Source: Deltaproteobacteria bacterium (GTDB lineage: Bacteria > Myxococcota_A > UBA796 > UBA2385). Taken from it: a stretch of 56,666 nt of DNA. Shown here piece by piece: positions 35,982 to 44,286 of the stretch. Within the stretch, counting starts at the first letter, position 1. Each line of letters starts with the position of its first letter. The notes under the pieces are model-generated. The model was not told the origin of the DNA and searched no databases. It worked only from the letters and a program-made list of their open reading frames with translations. The stretch is from assembly GCA_018401435.1 (NCBI GenBank), contig JAGYJW010000043.1, positions 1 to 56,666 on the forward strand, given 5' to 3'. The position numbers were made by a program, and so were the translations under genes.

Positions 35982-37169
35982 CTACACGTCGTCGGCCAGG
36001 GCCAACTCCCGCTGCCGCTTCGCCGCCCGCTGCCACATCAGCACCGCCCCCGCCAGGGCCGGCGACAGCACGAGGCTGACCAGCCCCAGGCGGGCGCGCA
36101 GGCCGTAGGAGATCCACTCGGTGGCGGCGATCTGGGGGGCGCCGTTGTCTGCGCCGGGGAAGACCGCGGTGGGCAGCAGGGCCTCCACGGTGGACCGCGC
36201 CGTCTGGCCCTCCACCTCGCGCACCAGGCCATAGGTCATCAGGGCCTGGTTCCCAAAGGGCGTGATGGCCATGATCGCGTCCTGGTGCCCATCAGAGGGC
36301 ATCGGATAGAAGATGCTCAGCCGGTCGCCCAGGGTCACGGCCTCGCCCGCTTCGCGCGACGTGGCCTTGGACCCGAAGAGCTGCCCGCGAATGGACTCCT
36401 CCTCATAGCCCAGGGAGTGCTCGTCCAGAACGCCGATCTGAAGGTCCTTCACGCAGCCCACCACCAGGTCGGCCTCGTCCAGGATGGTGGGGGTCATGGC
36501 CATCCAGCAGCGGGACGGGTCCAGCTCGACCATGCCGATATTCTTGAGGGCGGGGTTCAGGGCCTCCAGCTCGCCTTGCAGCGGCTTGCGCCAACCCGCG
36601 GGAAGGGTCACGCCCACCCCATTCTCACCGATGAAGGCGCCCCCCAGAGAGGCCAGGTCCGCCGGCGCATTGCCACCGGAAACCGCCGCCTTCCAGCGCT
36701 CCAAGGCGGCCGCCAGCACGGCCTCGTCGGCGAGGGGGCCGCGCACGCCCACATGCACCATGCCGGCCTCGACGGGCCAGGACAGCATCAGGGCGACGGC
36801 GTCGGGCTTGCCGGGCGCGCTGCCTTCGGCCCGAACCAGGGCCACCGCCAGGTCTCCCTCGGTGCGCACCTCAGCCCGGGTCACCTTGCCGGAGTCATAG
36901 CCCGCGCTGCGCAGCCGGTTGATGGCCCGCCGGCCCACGGCGTTGGCCGCAGCCGGATCGACGTCCACCTGCAGGTTGCCCACCGCCACCCAGGCCGCCG
37001 ACCCGCGGGGCCCCAGGGCGAGCAGGGTCTCGCGGTTGGCGGAGTCCAGGGTCCACCCGCCCGGCAGCGCGACCTGGACGCCCCGGTCGAGGGAGACGGG
37101 CTCGGTGGGCTGCACGCTGGCAGCCTGAACGACAGAGACAGACGCGATGAAGAAGAACGCGCTCAGCAT
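35982..37169 (-). CDS. Secreted or membrane-anchored protein of unknown function
   Basis: 395 residues. The ATG at 37169 follows GGAG by 6 nt. Signal peptide MLSAFFFIASVSVVQAAS. Two related halves can be seen: each has a phrase of the type VQVALPGGWTLDSANRETLLAL / VGVTLPAGWRKPLQGELEALNP, followed by a segment on stored values. A membrane helix (LGLVSLVLSPALAGAVLMW) and a basic/acidic tip close the protein, so it is likely anchored in the inner membrane with a periplasmic body. No family recognised. It ends 9 bp from the second SDR-tail repeat. Confidence 0.7.
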   Translation of the reverse strand: MLSAFFFIASVSVVQAASVQPTEPVSLDRGVQVALPGGWTLDSANRETLLALGPRGSAAWVAVGNLQVDVDPAAANAVGRRAINRLRSAGYDSGKVTRAEVRTEGDLAVALVRAEGSAPGKPDAVALMLSWPVEAGMVHVGVRGPLADEAVLAAALERWKAAVSGGNAPADLASLGGAFIGENGVGVTLPAGWRKPLQGELEALNPALKNIGMVELDPSRCWMAMTPTILDEADLVVGCVKDLQIGVLDEHSLGYEEESIRGQLFGSKATSREAGEAVTLGDRLSIFYPMPSDGHQDAIMAITPFGNQALMTYGLVREVEGQTARSTVEALLPTAVFPGADNGAPQIAATEWISYGLRARLGLVSLVLSPALAGAVLMWQRAAKRQRELALADDV

Positions 37170-37343
37170 GGCGCACTCCAAGGTGCGGCGCGGGGCCGCG
37201 AGGGGACTCTGAACAACCAGAGCGGTCGGCCCGGATCGAGCGGCGATTCCTTCCGCGCTCGGGGGCCGCAGGCAATGTCACCCGGCGCCCGTAGGTCAGG
37301 TTGAAAGGAGGTGGTCAAGCCCTTGTGAGCGGCTGGTGTGCCC

Positions 37344-38957
37344 TCAGGCGGCGCCGGTGGTGGGCCGAGGCCGCGGGAAGCTGAGGCCGCGGTCGGCCCG
37401 AAAACCCCGGGCGCCAAGGTGCCGCAACACAGCCTCGTCCGCACCGTCTTCTGCCGTCTGTACATAAACCTCGGGCACGCAGAAGGCCCGCCGGGCCACC
37501 TGGGCCACCAAGGCGTTCAAACCAGGGTTGGAGGTCATGGCCACCAGGGCCGCGGCGTCCTGGGCGCCGGCCGCCTGCAGGACCATCTCGTCCAGGGCGT
37601 CTCCCTGCACCACCTCAAAGCCCAGCTCTCGGGCGCGGGCGCAGTGCTCGGCGCTGCTGTCCACCAGGCAGACCGGCTGCTGACCCCGCAAGCTCTCGGC
37701 CACCCGGATCGCCCCGGCGTCTGCGCTCACCAGAATGAGCCCCAGGCGCCCATCGTCCACGCTCAGGTCCGCCCCGTGCCGACCCAGCCAGGCCACCCCC
37801 ACCCGCAGCAGCACGGGCACCGTGGCCGTGGTCGCCACCGCCAACACCACCAAGACGCCAAAGAGGCGCACGTCGATCAGGCCCTCCTGCAGGGCAACCC
37901 CCGCCATGATGATCTCGACGGCGCCGCGGTCATTCATGCCCGCGCCCACCACCAGGGCCTCGCGCCAACCCCGGCCCGTCGGCAGATAGGCCAGGGCCGT
38001 GCCCACCACCTTGCCCACGCTGGCCACCGCCACCAGGGCGACCACCAGGCCGGCATCCTCGATCAGCACCGCCGGGCGCAGATCAAAGGCCACCGTCACA
38101 AAGAAGATGGGCACCAGAAAGCCCAGGGCGGCGTCGTGCACCACCTGCCGCAGATCGGCGGCAAGCTGCCGCCCCAGCAGATCGTGGCGCAGGAAGAGCC
38201 CCGCCACGAAGGCGCCGATGATGCCGTGAAGCCCCGCCAGCTCGGCCAGCTGGGCCAGGCCGATGGCAAAGACCAGCACCAGGGTGATGCTCGCCGTGCG
38301 GTTGGCCTTCCCCTCGGCCACCAGCCAGCGGCCCAGGCGGGGCAGCAAGACGCCGCCCAGCAGCCCGGCCCCGGCAAAGAAGAGCAGGGCCCGGGCGCCC
38401 AGGTCCAGCAGGCCGGCCAGCTCGACCGAACCACCCGCACCCGAAGCCCGAAAGGCGCCCAGCAAGGCTGTAAAGAACAGCAGGGAGGCCACATCCGTCC
38501 ACACCGCCCCCGACATCATGACGTGGGCCAGGCGGGTGCGGGTCAGGCCCAGGTCCACCAGCACCCGGGCCTTGGTGGCCAGCGAGGTCACGCCCGCCGC
38601 CACCCCCACGAAGGTCGCCGCCAGCGGGGGCGACCCAAAGGCTGTCGCCACCAGGGCCGCGCCCACAAAGGGCACCAGGAAGCCGCCCACCGCGATGGAC
38701 AGACCCGCCCAGGACGCCCGGCGCAGGTCCTTGGGGTCGGTCTCCATCCCGATGAAGAGCATCATCAGCAGCACGCCCACCTCGGCCAGGATCTCCAAGG
38801 CCGGCCCGGTCTGCAGCAGGCCCAGCACCGGCGGCCCAAGCAGCAGACCCGCGCCGATCTCGCCCAGGACAGCTGGCAGGGCCAGGCGCTGGGCCAGCCG
38901 GCCTCCGCCCCATGCCGCCGCCAAAACCAAGACGAGGTTGAGCAGGTCCAGCCGCAT
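37344..38957 (-). CDS. CPA2-type cation:proton antiporter with NAD-binding (TrkA-N-like) domain
   Basis: 537 residues from the ATG at 38957 (an in-frame GTG lies 9 bp upstream). Twelve or so helices with LPAVLGEIGAGLLLGPPVLGLL, HGIIGAFVAGLFL and GWREALVVGAGMNDRGAVEIIM, typical of KefB/KefC/NapA-like antiporters. The C-terminal 150 residues form a Rossmann-like RCK_N domain (GLILVSADAGAIRVAESLRG, CLVDSS, VVQGDALDEMVLQAAG). It would exchange K+ or Na+ for protons across the inner membrane, gated by nucleotide binding. The ion cannot be told. Confidence 0.85.
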   Translation of the reverse strand: MRLDLLNLVLVLAAAWGGGRLAQRLALPAVLGEIGAGLLLGPPVLGLLQTGPALEILAEVGVLLMMLFIGMETDPKDLRRASWAGLSIAVGGFLVPFVGAALVATAFGSPPLAATFVGVAAGVTSLATKARVLVDLGLTRTRLAHVMMSGAVWTDVASLLFFTALLGAFRASGAGGSVELAGLLDLGARALLFFAGAGLLGGVLLPRLGRWLVAEGKANRTASITLVLVFAIGLAQLAELAGLHGIIGAFVAGLFLRHDLLGRQLAADLRQVVHDAALGFLVPIFFVTVAFDLRPAVLIEDAGLVVALVAVASVGKVVGTALAYLPTGRGWREALVVGAGMNDRGAVEIIMAGVALQEGLIDVRLFGVLVVLAVATTATVPVLLRVGVAWLGRHGADLSVDDGRLGLILVSADAGAIRVAESLRGQQPVCLVDSSAEHCARARELGFEVVQGDALDEMVLQAAGAQDAAALVAMTSNPGLNALVAQVARRAFCVPEVYVQTAEDGADEAVLRHLGARGFRADRGLSFPRPRPTTGAA

Positions 38958-39168
38958 CGCGACCACCGGTCCCGACCCTCCGAAAGGTGGGCGAGGGGAC
39001 AGCGCCAGCCTATCGCAGGCCAGGGCCCTGGGAAGGGCGCGACCCGTCTATTTCAACTCGGCGTCTTCACCGTTCTGGCGCGCAATCTCAGCCTCCCACC
39101 CGGTCGCGCGACGCCGGTCCCCCTCCGCAAAAGGGGATAACCAGAGGCACCCCCGGCCCGGAGCCCCC

Positions 39169-40023
39169 ATGTCCACCGCCACCCCCTCCTTGCCCAGCAG
39201 CCCCAGCCGCAACCTCAAGGGCAAGACCCTGTTCATCACCGGCGCCAGCCGCGGCATCGGCAAGGCCATCGCCCTGCGCGCCGCCCAGGACGGCGCAAAC
39301 GTCGTCATCGCGGCCAAGACCGCCGAGGAGCACCCCAAGCTGCCCGGCACCATCTACAGCGCAGCAGAAGAGATCGAGGCCGCTGGCGGCCAGGCCCTGC
39401 CCCTGATCGTCGATGTGCGCGACGACGACCGTGTCTACGCCGCCGTCGCCGAGGCCGTCGCCCGATTCGGCGGTATCGACATCCTCGTCAACAACGCAAG
39501 CGCCATCTTCCTGGCCGGCACCGTGCAGACGCCCATGAAGCGCTTCGACCTGATGAACCAGGTCAACGCCCGGGGCACCTATCTGTGCAGTCAGGCCTGC
39601 GTTCCCCACCTGCTCAAGGCCGCCAACCCGCACATCCTCAACCTGTCGCCCCCCCTCAACATGGAGACGCGCTGGTTTGAGGGCCACACCGCCTACTCCA
39701 TGGCCAAATACGGCATGAGCATGTGCGTGCTGGGCATGGCGGGCGAATTCAAGGGCCGTATCGGCGTCAACGCCTTGTGGCCCCGCACCACCGTCGCGAC
39801 GGCCGCCGTGCGCAATATGTTGGGCGGAGACGAGATGATGAATAGCAGCCGCATCCCCCAGGTGCTCAGCGACTCTGCATGGGCAATCCTCACCCGGGAC
39901 GCCAAGAGCTGCTCGGGCAACTTCTTCATCGACGACGAGGTGCTGGCCAGCGAGGGCATCACCGATCTGTCCGGCTATAGCGTCATTCCCGGCGCCGAGT
40001 TGACCCCCGACTTCTTCGTCTGA
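39169..40023 (+). CDS. SDR family oxidoreductase, HSDL2-like
   Basis: 284 residues. ATG at 39169 with GGAG 5 nt upstream. KGKTLFITGASRGIGKAIALRAA gives the cofactor site, VNNASAIFLAGTVQTPMKRFDLMNQVN the conserved NNA segment, LNLSPPLN the catalytic Ser region, and YSMAK the Tyr and Lys. The long insertion AKTAEEHPKLPGTIYSAAEEIEAAGG and the segment VNALWPRTTVATAA are characteristic of hydroxysteroid dehydrogenase-like protein 2 homologues, which in eukaryotes are peroxisomal or mitochondrial and linked to fatty acid metabolism. The next gene starts 10 bp after its stop. Confidence 0.85.
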   Translation: MSTATPSLPSSPSRNLKGKTLFITGASRGIGKAIALRAAQDGANVVIAAKTAEEHPKLPGTIYSAAEEIEAAGGQALPLIVDVRDDDRVYAAVAEAVARFGGIDILVNNASAIFLAGTVQTPMKRFDLMNQVNARGTYLCSQACVPHLLKAANPHILNLSPPLNMETRWFEGHTAYSMAKYGMSMCVLGMAGEFKGRIGVNALWPRTTVATAAVRNMLGGDEMMNSSRIPQVLSDSAWAILTRDAKSCSGNFFIDDEVLASEGITDLSGYSVIPGAELTPDFFV

Positions 40024-40033
40024 GCGTCCCCGC

Positions 40034-40663
40034 ATGGTCGATCGCGACAGCTGGACCCCGCCGCCCACGCCCACCCGGCAGCACCAAAGCCGGGTGCCCG
40101 GGGCCATGGGCGGCAGCCTGCTGTTGGACCTGCCGCAATACGCCCCCCTGAAGGCCGAGCTCGCCGCTTTCATCCACCAGCCGGGCCCCCTGGCCGTCGA
40201 GATCGGCTTTGACCACGGCATCACCCTGTTGGACCACGCCCGCTGCTTTCCCACCTGGCGCTGGCTGGGGGTGGAGATCCGCGAAAAGCAGGTGCTGGCT
40301 GTGCGTCCCAACGCGCCCGACAACTGCCTGCCCCTGCGCCTGGACGCCCGCACGCTGCTGTCCTGCGGCCTGCTTCACCAGCGGGTGGACCGCGTCGATG
40401 TGCGCTTTCCAACCCCCGCCCTCAACGGCCGCCACCTGCTGTGGACCCCGGCCTTTGTGGCCGATCTGGCCACCTGTCTGCGCCCCGGCGGGGTGGTCAC
40501 CATCGCCACGGACGTCCCGGCCCTGGCCCGGTTGATCGAGGGGCTCTTTGCCGGCTGGAAGTCCGTTGCTGCGCCACCGCGCGGGGCCGCGCTGTCGCGC
40601 CGGGAGCGGGTGTGTCGGCGGGATGGGGTGGCCGTGTGGTGGGGGAGCTTTGGGCTGGGGTGA
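40034..40663 (+). CDS. TrmB-like SAM-dependent methyltransferase
   Basis: 209 residues. LAVEIGFDHGITLLDHARCFPTWRWLGVEIREKQV corresponds to the SAM-binding motif and the following strand of tRNA (guanine-N7) methyltransferases (EIGxGxG, then GVEIR). VDRVDVRFPTPALNGRHLLW resembles the family segment with FPDPW...KKRH, but the key Lys/Arg are changed. The central Gly of motif I is Asp (GFDHG). Hence a divergent relative, and tRNA m7G activity is uncertain. It is cotranscribed with the preceding SDR gene. The last 20 residues after VAVWWGSFGLG are the natural end. Confidence 0.6.
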   Translation: MVDRDSWTPPPTPTRQHQSRVPGAMGGSLLLDLPQYAPLKAELAAFIHQPGPLAVEIGFDHGITLLDHARCFPTWRWLGVEIREKQVLAVRPNAPDNCLPLRLDARTLLSCGLLHQRVDRVDVRFPTPALNGRHLLWTPAFVADLATCLRPGGVVTIATDVPALARLIEGLFAGWKSVAAPPRGAALSRRERVCRRDGVAVWWGSFGLG

Positions 40664-40685
40664 GGGGGAGTGGGGCGGAACGCTG

Positions 40686-40980
40686 AAAAGGTGCCAGGTG
40701 TCGCATGTTGAGCATTCTCAAGGCTCCTGGGCCATGCGCCCCAAAGCGCCGCCAAAGACATGCTGCATGGGCGCCCATGCCCCACACCGGTGCTGACCTG
40801 GGCTTTGCCCCCAACTGCCGGGTTCGCCGACGAGTGCCAGATCGAGGGGGCGACCCAATGGACGCAGATCATCACCATCACTCCGTTTTCGATGCACGGA
40901 TGCGGCACGGCCACCGTGCAACCGACCATCAGGTGGGGAGCTGCACTTCATCATACAACATGCGACACCTGGCACCTTTT
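40686..40980. mobile_element. MITE-like element with 25-bp perfect terminal inverted repeats
   Basis: The left end (40686-40710, starting AAAAGGTGCCAGGTGTCGCA) and the right end (40956-40980, ending GGCACCTTTT) are perfect inverted repeats of 25 bp. The 245-bp interior has no gene but nested hairpins: TTGAG-CATT-CTCAA at 40708-40721, the 16-bp palindrome GCATGGGCGCCCATGC at 40765-40780, and GCACGG-CCA-CCGTGC at 40905-40919. The size, the lack of coding potential and the ends fit a non-autonomous element or a REP-like structured element. It starts 23 bp after the methyltransferase stop. No clear target duplication is visible. Confidence 0.75.
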
Positions 40981-41010
40981 TTATCCATCCCGGCCCCGCA
41001 GGATGCCACC

Positions 41011-41038
41011 CGCAGACCGCGCAGACCGCGCAGACCGC
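41011..41038. repeat. Short tandem repeat, CGCAGACCG x3
   Basis: Three 9-bp units CGCAGACCG in tandem, 30 bp after the right end of the MITE-like element and before the small lipoprotein gene. Confidence 0.7.
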
Positions 41039-41075
41039 GCCTACAATGATGACGCCCCACCACCCCGGTCCAGCC

Positions 41076-41384
41076 ATGCGCACGCTCCTGCTCGCCCTCG
41101 GCCTCTTCCTCACCCCCGCTTGTGGCGACCGCGACGACGACGACTCCGCCGGAGAGGGCGGCGACGCCTGCGACCTTGCGCGCGAAAACCAGGCTTGCCC
41201 CGAATGTTATAGCGGAGAGGTCACCTGCAGCTATGGCGACACCGACGCCACCGCCGGCAGCTGCGGCGACTGCCAGGCCCGCAGCGCCCTCTACCAGCAG
41301 CTCTGCGACGACGGGATCGCCGACAGCCGCGCCGACATCGAGGCCGGCACCACCTGCTCGGATCCGGTCAACCCGGAGGGCTGA
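41076..41384 (+). CDS. Small Cys-rich lipoprotein
   Basis: 102 residues from the ATG at 41076; an in-frame ATG 30 bp upstream would add a non-signal leader. The signal peptide ends FLTPAC (lipobox), followed by GDRDDDDSAGEGGD and a domain with eight Cys in about 65 residues (ACDLARENQACPEC, VTCSYG, GSCGDC, LCDDG, TTCSD), probably disulfide-bonded. No family recognised. It lies just upstream of the Fur-controlled feoAB operon in the same direction, but the promoter of feoA separates them. Confidence 0.65.
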   Translation: MRTLLLALGLFLTPACGDRDDDDSAGEGGDACDLARENQACPECYSGEVTCSYGDTDATAGSCGDCQARSALYQQLCDDGIADSRADIEAGTTCSDPVNPEG

Positions 41385-41420
41385 TCGCCGTCAGGACTGG
41401 GGCCGCAGCAGCGCAAGACC

Positions 41421-41454
41421 TTGGCCATCATTCTGAAACCGATTATCATTTTCA
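41421..41454 (+). promoter_or_regulatory. feoA promoter with overlapping Fur box
   Basis: TTGGCC (41421-41426) and TATCAT (41444-41449) with a 17-bp spacer form a sigma70-like promoter. TGAAACCGATTATCA at 41434-41448 matches the Fur consensus at 11 of 14 positions, with a perfect right half (ATTATCA). A further TTTTCA extends it to 41454, as in arrays of overlapping Fur hexamers. It lies 22-43 bp before feoA, so ferrous-iron uptake would be repressed when iron is sufficient. Confidence 0.75.
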
Positions 41455-41476
41455 GGTGCCTGGACCGGAGCGGCCC

Positions 41477-41728
41477 ATGTCCTGCAGCCTCACCGACGCC
41501 CCCCTGCATGCCCCTGTCGAGATCCGGCACGTGGGCGGCGATCGGGCCTTCCGGCGGCGGCTGATGGAGCTGGGCCTGGTGCCCGGAACTCTGGTCACGG
41601 TGGTGGGCGTGGCCCCCCTGGGTGATCCCCTCGACCTGTCGGTGCGCGGCGGCCGGCTGAGCATCCGGCGGCAGGAGGCCCAGGCCCTCACCGTGGAGCG
41701 CGAGGGCAGCGCCCTGGCCGCCCGGTGA
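41477..41728 (+). CDS. feoA: Ferrous iron transport protein A
   Basis: 83 residues, ATG with GGAG 6 nt upstream. SH3-like FeoA fold: GGDRAFRRRLMELGLVPGTLVTVVGVAPLGDPLDLSVRGGRLSIRRQEAQAL is the standard pattern (RRLxELGLxPG and DPxxxxxRGxxLxLRxxEA). It binds FeoB in the cytoplasm and supports Fe(II) uptake. Its stop overlaps the FeoB start by 3 bp (GTGA), so the two are coupled. Confidence 0.93.
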   Translation: MSCSLTDAPLHAPVEIRHVGGDRAFRRRLMELGLVPGTLVTVVGVAPLGDPLDLSVRGGRLSIRRQEAQALTVEREGSALAAR

Positions 41729-43887
41729 GCTGTCACGAGGCGCCGGCTCGGATCGACCCCACCCGGCGCCCCCTGGTCGCCCTGGTGGGCAACCCCAATG
41801 TGGGCAAGACGCTGCTCTTCAACCGGCTGACGGGCCAGAACGCCCGTGTCGGCAATTACCCCGGCATCACCGTGGAGCGCCGCAGCGGCGAACTCAAGCT
41901 GCGGGGCCCCGAAGGCGTCACCCGGATCGAGCTGGTCGATATTCCCGGCGCCTACAGCCTGTCGGCGCGCTCCCCCGAAGAGCAGATCGCCCTGGATGCG
42001 CTGCTGGGCCTGGCCGGCGACCCCCGGCCCGACCTGGTGCTGGTGGTGCTGGATGCCACCAAGCTGGTGCGAAACCTCTACCTCGCCCTGCAGATCATCG
42101 AGCTGGGCCTGCCGGTCGTGCTGGCGCTGAACCTCTACGACGAGGCTGGCGACGACCCGCCCGACCCGCGGTCCGTCTCGCACCTGCTGGGCGTGCCCTG
42201 CGTGGCCACCAGCGCCCGCACCGGCCTGGGCATCGCCGCCCTGCGCAAGGCGGTGCTCGGGGCCTTGGATTCGCCGCCCATCGGCCAGGCGCCCGTGGTC
42301 TATCCCCCCGCCGCGCAAGCCGACGTCGCAGCGGTGATCGCCGCCCTGCCGGCCCCCTGGCGGGCGGCCCACGCCAACGACGCCGCCCTGGCCCGCTGGG
42401 CCCTGCTGTCGGTGGACGACGAGGACGAGCTGGAGGGCCTCGACCCCGGCCTGCGGGCTGCCGTCGGCCAGCGCCGGGCCAGCGCCCAAAGCGCCGGCCG
42501 CGACCTCGATCTGGAGTTGGTGGGCGCGCGCTACGCCTTTCTGGACGCCCACGCCGCCGACCTCCACCGCCCGCCTCCCGCGCGCAACCTCACCGAGCGC
42601 ATCGACAAGGTGCTGCTGCACCCGGTCGTCGGCTTTGCGCTCTTCCTGGGCCTCATGCTGGTGGTCTTCCAGGCCCTCTTCTCCTGGTCCGATCCCGCCA
42701 TCGGTTTGATTGAAGACACGGTGGGTTGGCTGGGCGCCAGCGTGGGCGGCCTGCTGCCCGATGGCCACCTGACCAGCCTGCTGGTGGATGGCATCATCGG
42801 CGGGGTGGGCAGCGTCATCGTCTTCCTGCCCCAGATCCTCCTGCTCTTCCTCTTCATCGGGATTCTTGAAGACTCGGGCTATATGGCCCGGGTGGCCTAT
42901 CTGATGGACCGCATCATGCGCGCCCTGGGCCTGCATGGCCGGGCCTTTGTCCCCATGTTGTCGGGCTTTGCCTGCGCCGTGCCCGCCATCCTGGCCACCC
43001 GCACCATGGAGCGCAAGCGCGACCGCACCCTCACCATGATGGTCATCCCCCTGATGACCTGCTCGGCCCGCCTGCCCGTCTATACGCTCGTCATCGGCGC
43101 CCTCTTTGCGCCCTCTGCAGAGTGGGGCGCGATGCCCGTTCAGGGCCTGCTGATGGTGGCCATGTATGTCTTCAGCGTGGTGGTCGCGCTGCTCGCCGCC
43201 GGCGTCATCGGCCGCACCGTGCTCAAGGGCCAGCGGGTGCCCCTCATCCTCGAGCTGCCCCCCTACCGCCTGCCCCTGCCCAAATCCGTCTTCCGCCTGA
43301 TGATCGAGCGCAGCAAGGTCTTCCTGAAAGAGGCCGGCACCGTCATCCTGGCCTGCACCGTGCTGATGTGGGGCCTCCTGCGCTTTCCCGGCACCCCCGA
43401 GCCCCTGGGCGGTCTGGAAGCCGCCAGCGCCGAGGTCCAAGCCGACTGGCGCGCCGAGCAGATCGAGAATAGCGCCGCCGGCCACCTGGGCAAATTCATC
43501 GAGCCCGCCATCCGCCCCCTGGGCTTCGATTGGCAGATCGGCGTGGGCATCGTCGGCGCCTTCGCCGCCCGCGAGGTCTTCGTCTCCACCATGGGCGTCG
43601 TCTACGGGCTGGGCGAAGAGGTGGACGAGGAGACCGACAGCCTGCGCGAGAAGCTCCGCGACGCCAAGAAGCCCGACGGATCCGCCGCCTACACGCCCCT
43701 GATGGGCCTGTCGCTGATGGTCTTCTTTGCCTTGGCTTGCCAATGCATGAGCACCCTGGCCGCCGTCAAGCGCGAGACCGGGGGCTGGCGTTGGCCCACC
43801 TTCCTCTTCGTCTACATGACGGCCCTGGCCTGGGTGTGCAGCTTCGTCATCTACCAGGGGGGCAAACTGCTGGGATTTGCGGGCTGA
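41725..43887 (+). CDS. feoB: Ferrous iron transporter B
   Basis: 720 residues, GTG start overlapping the feoA stop. The N-terminal G domain has G1 GNPNVGKT, G2 GNYPGITVE, G3 DIPGAYSLS, G4 NLYD and G5-like TSARTG. The membrane part carries both Gate motifs, including GFACAVPAILATRTMERKRDR and a later VFFALACQCMSTLAAVKRETG with conserved Cys. It transports Fe(II) across the inner membrane with GTP hydrolysis. G4 reads NLYD where many FeoB have NMxD. The gene is intact, without a FeoC partner; the downstream gene is unrelated. Confidence 0.95.
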   Translation: MSCHEAPARIDPTRRPLVALVGNPNVGKTLLFNRLTGQNARVGNYPGITVERRSGELKLRGPEGVTRIELVDIPGAYSLSARSPEEQIALDALLGLAGDPRPDLVLVVLDATKLVRNLYLALQIIELGLPVVLALNLYDEAGDDPPDPRSVSHLLGVPCVATSARTGLGIAALRKAVLGALDSPPIGQAPVVYPPAAQADVAAVIAALPAPWRAAHANDAALARWALLSVDDEDELEGLDPGLRAAVGQRRASAQSAGRDLDLELVGARYAFLDAHAADLHRPPPARNLTERIDKVLLHPVVGFALFLGLMLVVFQALFSWSDPAIGLIEDTVGWLGASVGGLLPDGHLTSLLVDGIIGGVGSVIVFLPQILLLFLFIGILEDSGYMARVAYLMDRIMRALGLHGRAFVPMLSGFACAVPAILATRTMERKRDRTLTMMVIPLMTCSARLPVYTLVIGALFAPSAEWGAMPVQGLLMVAMYVFSVVVALLAAGVIGRTVLKGQRVPLILELPPYRLPLPKSVFRLMIERSKVFLKEAGTVILACTVLMWGLLRFPGTPEPLGGLEAASAEVQADWRAEQIENSAAGHLGKFIEPAIRPLGFDWQIGVGIVGAFAAREVFVSTMGVVYGLGEEVDEETDSLREKLRDAKKPDGSAAYTPLMGLSLMVFFALACQCMSTLAAVKRETGGWRWPTFLFVYMTALAWVCSFVIYQGGKLLGFAG

Positions 43888-43935
43888 GGGGGCCCCACGG
43901 GCTACGCTGAGCCCGCGCATGGCGCGCACCGCCGC

Positions 43936-44286
43936 ATGGAGCACGACATGGCCCGAGAACTGATGCAGCGGCTGCCCGGCCCCGGCGACCGCCGCCCCTA
44001 CAGGTGGACCCTTCGCCAAGATGACAACGCCCATCACCACCGTGTTCTGCAGGTGGGCCAGAGCCCGTACCTGATGCACCTGCAGTGGCGAGAGAGCAAG
44101 AAGGCGCCCGTCCACGAGGTCGGCTTCTTCCTCCTCAACCTCAAGGGGCTGCTGGCCGAGGGCTATATTCGCGGCGAGCCCATGGGCTCACCGGGCCCCG
44201 AGGTTCGCGTGCGCGTGGTGATGACCGGCCCCGGCAGCTTCTGCCTGCAGGTGCGCAATGGCGACCCGGCGCTGCGGCTGGGCTGA
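43936..44286 (+). CDS. Hypothetical protein
   Basis: 116 residues from the ATG at 43936. A second ATG at 43948 has GGAG 6 nt upstream and is perhaps the true start (112 residues). The sequence QDDNAHHHRVLQVGQSPYLM and VHEVGFFLLNLKGLLAEGYI, then VRVRVVMTGPGSFCLQVRNG, suggests a small alpha/beta protein. No family recognised. It is the last gene before a 600-bp non-coding stretch leading to the insertion sequence. Confidence 0.6.
   Translation: MEHDMARELMQRLPGPGDRRPYRWTLRQDDNAHHHRVLQVGQSPYLMHLQWRESKKAPVHEVGFFLLNLKGLLAEGYIRGEPMGSPGPEVRVRVVMTGPGSFCLQVRNGDPALRLG

Noticed and set aside
37302..37318. GAAAGGAGGTGGTC on the plus strand, an almost perfect anti-16S match
   Set aside because: It resembles the 16S rRNA 3' end complement, but no plus-strand start codon follows at a usable distance and both neighbours are on the minus strand. 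No rRNA sequence surrounds it.
41011..41038. CRISPR-like repeat
   Set aside because: Three adjacent 9-bp units without spacers; a simple tandem repeat.
43879..43916. Terminator after feoB (GCGGGCT ... AGCCCGC)
   Set aside because: Only a 7-bp stem with a loop of 24 nt and no T tract; not convincing.
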